Source of the DNA: Malurus cyaneus samueli
Taxonomy: Eukaryota; Chordata; Aves; Passeriformes; Maluridae
DNA: 64,000 nt
Direction of reading: 5' to 3'
Assembly (NCBI GenBank): GCA_009741485.1
Contig: CM019236.1
Location: 29,638,232 to 29,702,231 of the forward strand
The translations under genes and the position numbers were made by a program. Within the stretch, counting starts at the first letter, position 1. Every line of letters begins with the position of its first letter. The notes under the pieces are model-generated. The model was not told the DNA's origin. It ran no database searches and saw only the letters and a program-made list of their open reading frames with translations. Shown piece by piece: positions 37,843 through 64,000 of the stretch.

Positions 37843-39579
37843 AGTAGCATGTCTATATTGACCTAGAAAACCCCTTAAACAAAAGCACTTGTGCTTAGCA
37901 AAAGTGTGTAGAAGTTTGCCATAAATATTGCCATGGAAATAAAAAGAGAGAAATCCTGGAATATTTTTGTCTGCATCTGTTGATAGCAACAATAAAGGTG
38001 AGAAGGTTCTGTCCTCAGTATATTTTTCTCTGATTTTTAAATGCAGTCATATTTATTGGCCACAGTCCTTTCAGGAAGATTCTGTCTTATGAACATGGAC
38101 TGTTGAGCTCCTCACATTTTGATTTAACTTGTCACAGGTAAGGAGGAAGGGTTAGTAACCCATGCATGCTAGAGGCAAGGAGGGGGAATATATAACCCCA
38201 GACAGGAGAGGTGATTCTGCTCCACCTGTCCCTTGCAAGACTGAGATATTACTATGAAGAACCCCAGAAGGAAGTTTTACAGCTCTGGTGCAAAATTGAG
38301 CTGGAGGCTGGCTAATTGTACAAGCAAGGGGAGGATTGCTGGCAGCAGGCAGGCAGATGGAAAGGATGGGAGTTCATAGGTACAGGGCAAATTGACCCTA
38401 CTCATTACGAAACTGTCATGCACCCTGGCTCCTCTTGAGAGGAGCTTTATTTTTTTTTTTAGGAAGCCAATACCTGGATCCTCATGTTTTGGTTTGGTTT
38501 TTTTTTTATAATTTTAAGGCTGACAGTAGAAAGGTCCAAAAGCAAGCTTTTGACAGGTCAAATATAAATTTACTATAATGTTACAAAATGGTTATATTGC
38601 AACTCTATAATGTCTAAAATAATAAGTTCTGGCCAGCTGTTTTATTCCTATTAATTGCTGGGGTTTAAGCCTTTCTCAGAAATAAATCTGGATTTTTAAA
38701 TATTATTTTTAAAAACCTCAAATCCCTAATAAGTACTTAGATTAATACTTTTCAAAAGCCATAGCTGCTTTACTACAAAATATGTCCCATGATTACACTG
38801 GTTTATACACACATACAAATCCTATTGATGTTCATGTATCAGTGAATATCCCAAGATAATATTCTAGGATTAAGTTTCCATATTTTTTTTAATAAATCAT
38901 TTGCTTTGAATTTAGAGATGTCCCATTATTTAATTTCACTAAAAATTACAGCACCATTTTGCAAAAGAAAAAAAAAATTAAAAAAATTTGCTTAGGAATG
39001 TGAAACAGATGCAACTCTGTGTGGGCAGATCCATTAGGTTTTGAAGCTGGCCTTGGGAGGCTTTGCTCCTCTTTGGTACACTGTCACCAGCCAAAGTCCA
39101 GCCATTTGTGCTTTTGTAAGCCATTGTATTAGAGATCCTCATCCCCCAAGAGGATCTGTTTTTAGCCAACTGTCTGTCCTCATTTCCATCCCCAGCAGTC
39201 TTCCTCTCTTTGTGACTGCAGAGTAAAACTGAGGTTTACAACCCCTCCTTAAGAGAAAAGCAAATCAACTGACGTGGTGCTTTCTTTAAAAGAAAAACTA
39301 CTTTTACACAGAAATGTGATGAAAGCCTTGAGACCCCGCTCTTTGGTATAAAAATATGTCTGAGTAAGTGACAGATCAAAGTCTCTGGGGAGATTTCAAA
39401 ACCTTAACCTGTACTTAATTTTTGCAATCTATCTCTATGCCTTGGTTAGAGGCCAGCTGCATCTGCATATCTGGCAGCATGTAAAATAAGATGTTCTGAA
39501 AATTAGGACAGTTCTAACTGCAGACAATATACTGAAATAGCATCAATGTCCACATGCTTTCAGCAGAATCCTCCATCCA
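37843..39579 (-). other. FREM1: FREM1 3' UTR and flank
   Basis: Downstream of the FREM1 stop on its strand. AATAAA on the minus strand at 38641-38646 would give a 3' UTR of about 0.9 kb, but this is only one candidate. 38100-38400 is somewhat GC-rich and could be a transposon piece that I cannot name. Confidence 0.4.
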
Positions 39580-59351
<19,772 letters not shown>

Positions 59352-60233
59352 CTGAAATGAAATGATAATGCAGATCTTTACTACAGGACTTGCCTGTGTT
59401 GATGCTGCAAATGTAGAAGAGATGGGTGGAGCACAAACCCAGACATTGGGTAGAGTGGATGTAAAACTTAAAAACATGAGAACAGACAGCCAGGTATACG
59501 AAAAGAGTTATCTGCTCAATCCCTGCAGATTCCACAGGAATCGCCTTGAGGATCAACAGTCATAACAGAGTTAATCTGATCTACCTGTGATACAGGTGGA
59601 GCAGAACTAAAATGGCTGTGCTGGCTGTGGGACTTACTGTAGCTTCTGGCATGCGTATATATTTTACACATCTTTATCTTCACTTGGTTACTTGGTAGTG
59701 TCACCTACAACTTACAGAAAGAGGTGTGTGAAGTGCATGATTTGACTGGACAAGGGTCTATTTTTCATTTGGTTTGGGTTTTCTTCTGTTCACTGTTACA
59801 AACCATTTTTACTCAATGCTCCCAAAACTATCTGAAAAACCAAACTGGAGAAAGATTCATCCTTATCTCACTTAATGGGTTTGCTTAGGCACAATAACTG
59901 CATCTGTAATTCTCTTATATTCAGAGGAACTGATTTCTGTTTCTTTACAAAATCAAGTAAGGTTTCACTGAAATACGAAGGCATTGAGCAGAAATGTACA
60001 AATTGTTTGGGTAATGTTAAAAACAGTTATCCATGGCATGAATTTATCAAAGGATCATATCTACACAGGTCTTCTTCCATACTGGGAATTTCTATCTATA
60101 GCAACATATATCCTTGTAGTTCTCTCTCTAGTGGTGTTTCTTCAGATATACCAAAGATTCGATTATTCACTACAGTTAATTTTCCATTCAAAATAAAGAG
60201 GAAGATCGATGTGCGAAGGCTGTAGGTAAAAGC
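59352..60233 (-). other. FREM1: FREM1 intron, upstream of first exon in window
   Basis: Intron next to the CATTTCAG acceptor of the 468-nt exon. No further exon seen. Confidence 0.6.
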
Positions 60234-60825
60234 TTGCCTGTTGCTGTCTGGGGTAATTTTCTTCATAGTCACTTGTATGGGGCTGTGTTTTTATTTGTAC
60301 TGGAAGTAGTGTTGATAGCATAAGGATGCTTTTCTTTCGTTACTGCTGAGCAGTTACAGCATCAAGGCTTTTCCTGCTCCTCACACGGCATCGCCAGTGA
60401 TCAGGCTGGGAGTGCATACGGGGTTGGGAGAGGACACAGCCAGGACAGATGACCCCAACTGACCCAAAGAGTATCCCAGACCATCTGGTGTCATGCTTCC
60501 TGTGTGGAGCTGGGGGAAGAAGAAGAAGGAAGGGGGAGACATTTGGATTGGTGGCATTTGTCATACCAAGTTGCTGTTATGCATGATGCAACTCTGCTTT
60601 CCTGGGGATGGCTAAACACCTGCTTGCACATGGGAAGCAGTGAATTAATTCTTTGTTTTGCTTTGCTTGTGTGTGCAGCTTTCACTTTACCTATTAAACT
60701 GTCTCTGTCTCAGCCCCTGAGTTTTCTCACTTTTACCTTCCCAATTCTCTCCACAGTCCTACCAGGTAGGGAGTGAGCAAGCAGCTGCCTGGTGCTTAGT
60801 TGCCGGCTGCAGCTAAACCATGACA
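60234..60825 (+). mobile_element. Solo LTR of avian ERVL type
   Basis: About 590 bp matching, in order, a familiar avian ERVL-type LTR: GGTAATTTTCTTCATAGT and GTATGGGGCTGTGTTT near the start, GTTACTGCTGAGCAG, GACACAGCCAGGACAG, GACCCCAACTGACC, AGCTGGGGGAAGAAGAAG, TACCTATTAAACTGTCTCTG, GTGCTTAGTTGCCGGCTG and the end AAACCATGACA. The TATA region of the intact form is mutated here; the ATTAAA polyadenylation signal is kept. Flanks AAAGC and GAAGC agree at four of five bases, a possible target duplication. No internal viral genes are present. It lies antisense to FREM1. Confidence 0.85.
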
Positions 60826-63800
60826 GAAGCCTACCATCTGGGTAATGGGCTTTTGCCATATGAATGACAGCATGGTCCACAGAAATTTATTGTTAAATTT
60901 AGTCGTGGAGGAAAATAAGGAGAAAACCAATCTCTTAGCTTTTAAAATACATCCTAGATTTCATTGCCAAGATAATTAATTATGTATTTTCTTCTGAAAA
61001 TAATTACATGCAACATTGTCATGCCTGTAACATATACTTTTGAGGGTGTATGAAACTAAAAATTGCTTTGAAAGTATCTTGCAATCCTTTGTGTCTCATC
61101 GACATATAGTATGTTTGAGTTAGCTGTCTTTCTACATAAATTTCAGTGATTATGAAACACAGTATATTGCAAAAGTATTTTGGAAAGTGTTTTTTACACA
61201 GGTTTGCTCTGCCTGAGCCAGAACAGAGTCTGCTTGGCAAAGAAATTTGTCTCTGGTAGAGGGGGACAATTGTCTTAAACAGTATGAGGGGCAGCCTTGC
61301 TGTCTGCTTACCTAAAACTCTGCTACCGTACTGAAGAGAAAGGGAGACTCACTGACATTTAGTAGGTTCTGTTTCCTCTTGGTGTCTTGGCTGCAAACCT
61401 TGAAGAATTATTTTAAAAATTACAGGGTCAACACCTAGTGTACAGTTACATGACTCGAATGTGAGAGAGTTTCAGTAGGTCATGGAGCAGCTTACTGCAT
61501 CGCACAGACTATCTAAAACTCCTCATTGCCTTCACCAACATTGGATGATTAGAGCTTGATCACTTGTAAACTGGCATTATGCCCTGAAACAGATGGGAAT
61601 GAGCACAGGCACACGAGGGACTATGTAGTAGTTAGAAATATGTTTACTGAGGATGGTATTCCCAGCTGGGAACCTAGAGACATCTGTCTGCACTGACCTA
61701 GTGCTATTGTGCCAATGGTAAAAGGGTTGTGCTATTTGTAAGCTGTCTGAAACCAAATACAGAAATGGAATAATGATGATAAATACTATGCTTAGGACAA
61801 AAACGGGTAAAAAGGACAATGCAAGGACAATTTTTGCTTAGGACAAAAAAGCATCTTCAGTCAAGACCTTACTTAACCTTCTCTCAAAACACCCAGAGGA
61901 TTGCAGCTGAAGTTAATTTCCTCTCATTCTTTTGATTGCTATAAAAACATATGGATGATATCTCAAACACTATTCAAGTGAAAGACTTAGATAATTCAGT
62001 TCATGAAACTGAATATTCATCCAGTCTTCTCCAGACTACCAGATAGGAACAAAGTTCCTGTTTGTATATATCAGATTGAAATTTACAATGAATTTCATTC
62101 ACCACATAATTTCACAGCTGATGGAAGTGCCTGTGTCAAAGACACCTCTCTTTGCACTTTGGGAGATTTTGGTTGTTTATTTCTGGTTTATGTCTGCTGC
62201 ATAATTTCCTCAGGAATGGAGAGCAGCCAGTGTTCTCACTCTGATGAAATTTAGGGTACAATTCCCAGGCAAAGTTTGGAAGACATGTTGCATGGTTTGA
62301 TTTCACAACTACCAACATTTCATGCTTTCTGCAGTTTGATGGCAATGGAGTTGGCTATAGGACCTACCATCTGTCATGGCATTTAAAATATAAAAATGGA
62401 ATCATAAATAGTGCCAACTCATTACAAAATCGAGCCAGCATGTCAAAATGGAGGACATTAGCATGTTCTTTTAGCATCCTGCTGCCAGCACCTGATGTCA
62501 GGTTGCTAATCACTTGAAGTCATCTGTCCAAAAAAGCACTGCCAAATCTTTCTTCCAGGCCAACAGCACCAAACAATACAGGTAAATTTATGTCTGAAGG
62601 AAGTACTTAAATGGGAAGTAAAAATCTGGTCAGTTAATTCTTCCTCCTTGCATAATTACCCATATAATTAATTCTGTGTTGGAATAATAATACTATTCTG
62701 CTAGAAAATTTATATGTCTACACAAAATCAAATTATTTTCCAAATGATAACATCAAGGGACATAATTATTGTGATTAAAATAGTTATCAAATATCAGTAT
62801 TTATTAAAGCATCATAACCTATAAACTTACTTTAATATGGCTGATTTTCTAGTTTCTTAACCATTGGCCTAAGCAGAAAACATTGGGTTTGTCCACATTT
62901 GCAATTTTCCTAGAATTGTTTGATCTGCTTTCGTTTGTGGGATACAGAAGTCGTACTGACACAAGCCTCTACTATCCTGCCCAGGCTAGGGCTGGCATGA
63001 CTGCAACCTAAGATGTATAAGCTAATTCTCGTGTTAGTGAAAGTGTCTCAAAATAAAGAAATACAAAACCAGGGAGTCTTTGTTCACATTTTCTGTCATG
63101 AGTACAAGTGAATCAGACAAATCTCCTACACGGAATTTCTACCACATTGTAGTGGAAGGGATAGTTTAAAATGTTTTATCTGAGGAAAGTTTCAAAATTA
63201 TTTTTGGATTAGTTCTGGACATTGCTACCTGACCCAGTATCATATGGAGGTTTATTTGATGTCTCCATGTCCCACTCGCTTTTACATTTTGCCTGCAAAA
63301 ATGCTCTCAAACTGAATGATGCAACATGTTCTTAAACTTCATAATGCTTCACAGAAAGAGCCATTCAGATCAGGAATCTATTCCAGGAGAGAATTGCATC
63401 TCTTAATTGCATCACTTAGAAGCTAAATCCTTCCTTTTTCTTAGTCACAAATTGAAAACAATAAGGTCTTAATTATTAATTTTACAGTAAGTCCATCTTC
63501 TGTCAAAAGCCGTTTTCAGAGAAAATTACCAGTCTTAGTAAAAAGTAACCATTCTTCCTTTAAAAACATTTTATTTTTGAGCTTTCTCTTTCCCCTGATT
63601 TTGATCTCTTATAAAACTGTCCACAAGACTTTGAGCAATGCATCTGATCTTTATGTGCATCGTTCTACTTTATAACCAAGAGATGTTAGTTTAGTTACAA
63701 AATAAGAAAATACTCACTTTAGGAATGCATCTAGTACAAACTGTTCTAATAGGAAAGTTTCAGAAACAGGCAAAAATAACTATCATTAGGCAGCTGAACT

Positions 63801-64000
63801 GGGCTTGTAGGTAAACCTATGGATTTACCACAAAAAATTCAAATATCTACACAAATTTCTGAGCTACAGTAGTTTCAAAATAGATTAAGTGGGCAGGTTT
63901 TCATTATGTTTCAGAATACTTAGGGATTCAAAAAAAAACTATAATCAAATTAATATGATAAATAATAATAGATAAGAAAGCTGTTATTTAATACCTGAAT
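60826..64000 (-). other. FREM1: FREM1 intron to right edge
   Basis: AT-rich sequence without a CSPG-like exon on the minus strand or any named repeat. The next upstream FREM1 exon must lie beyond 64000. Confidence 0.55.

Noticed and set aside
59516..59704. Possible extra FREM1 exon reading QVDQINSVMTVDP after a CACAG
   Set aside because: The start resembles a CSPG junction, but a stop follows after about 22 codons, there is no good donor, and it does not fit the phase-0 entry to the next exon.

Overview
This is a vertebrate, almost certainly avian, window. Spliced multi-exon genes sit in AT-rich DNA that carries several CR1 LINEs with their characteristic 3' ends and an LTR of the common avian ERVL type. 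Three genes, all on the minus strand, are recognisable: ZDHHC21 (left edge), CER1 (middle) and FREM1 (right edge). This order and co-orientation is that of human 9p22, whose bird counterpart lies on the Z chromosome, so the window is probably Z-linked. CER1 differs enough from the chicken protein (Caronte) as I remember it that a non-galliform bird is likely. The species cannot be named from sequence alone.

Left part (1-14.5 kb): ZDHHC21, a DHHC palmitoyltransferase. Four coding exons (residues 1-168) lie between 2653 and 7574. The last ~97 residues lie beyond position 1. A CpG island at 13.9-14.5 kb is the likely promoter, so the 5' UTR spans several kb that also hold an old CR1 (about 9.3-10.9 kb).

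Middle (14.5-39.5 kb): spacer with CR1 copies, a long TTA microsatellite and a possible LTR near 15 kb. It also holds the complete two-exon CER1 gene (23093-24777, 273 residues), with a TATA box and two identical FOXH1-like 12-mers upstream. Between CER1 and FREM1 lie two CR1 fragments 3.7 kb apart that share 194 exactly identical bases. One of them is rearranged in order.

Right part (39.6-64 kb): the 3' half of FREM1. Thirteen coding exons keep one open frame of 713 residues: two CSPG-repeat segments, a Calx-beta domain, a linker and a C-terminal C-type lectin domain. Two introns use GC-AG splice sites. Introns contain a 71-bp GC-rich minisatellite interrupted by the window's only N, CR1 tails and an antisense solo LTR. 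Upstream FREM1 exons lie beyond 64000.

The genes are not an operon. CER1 is a secreted antagonist of Nodal/BMP/Wnt, FREM1 an extracellular matrix protein and ZDHHC21 a membrane enzyme. Their proximity is conserved synteny. I found no new biological system; the most useful observations concern splicing, a candidate Nodal-responsive promoter, and possible assembly or gene-conversion artefacts in repeats.
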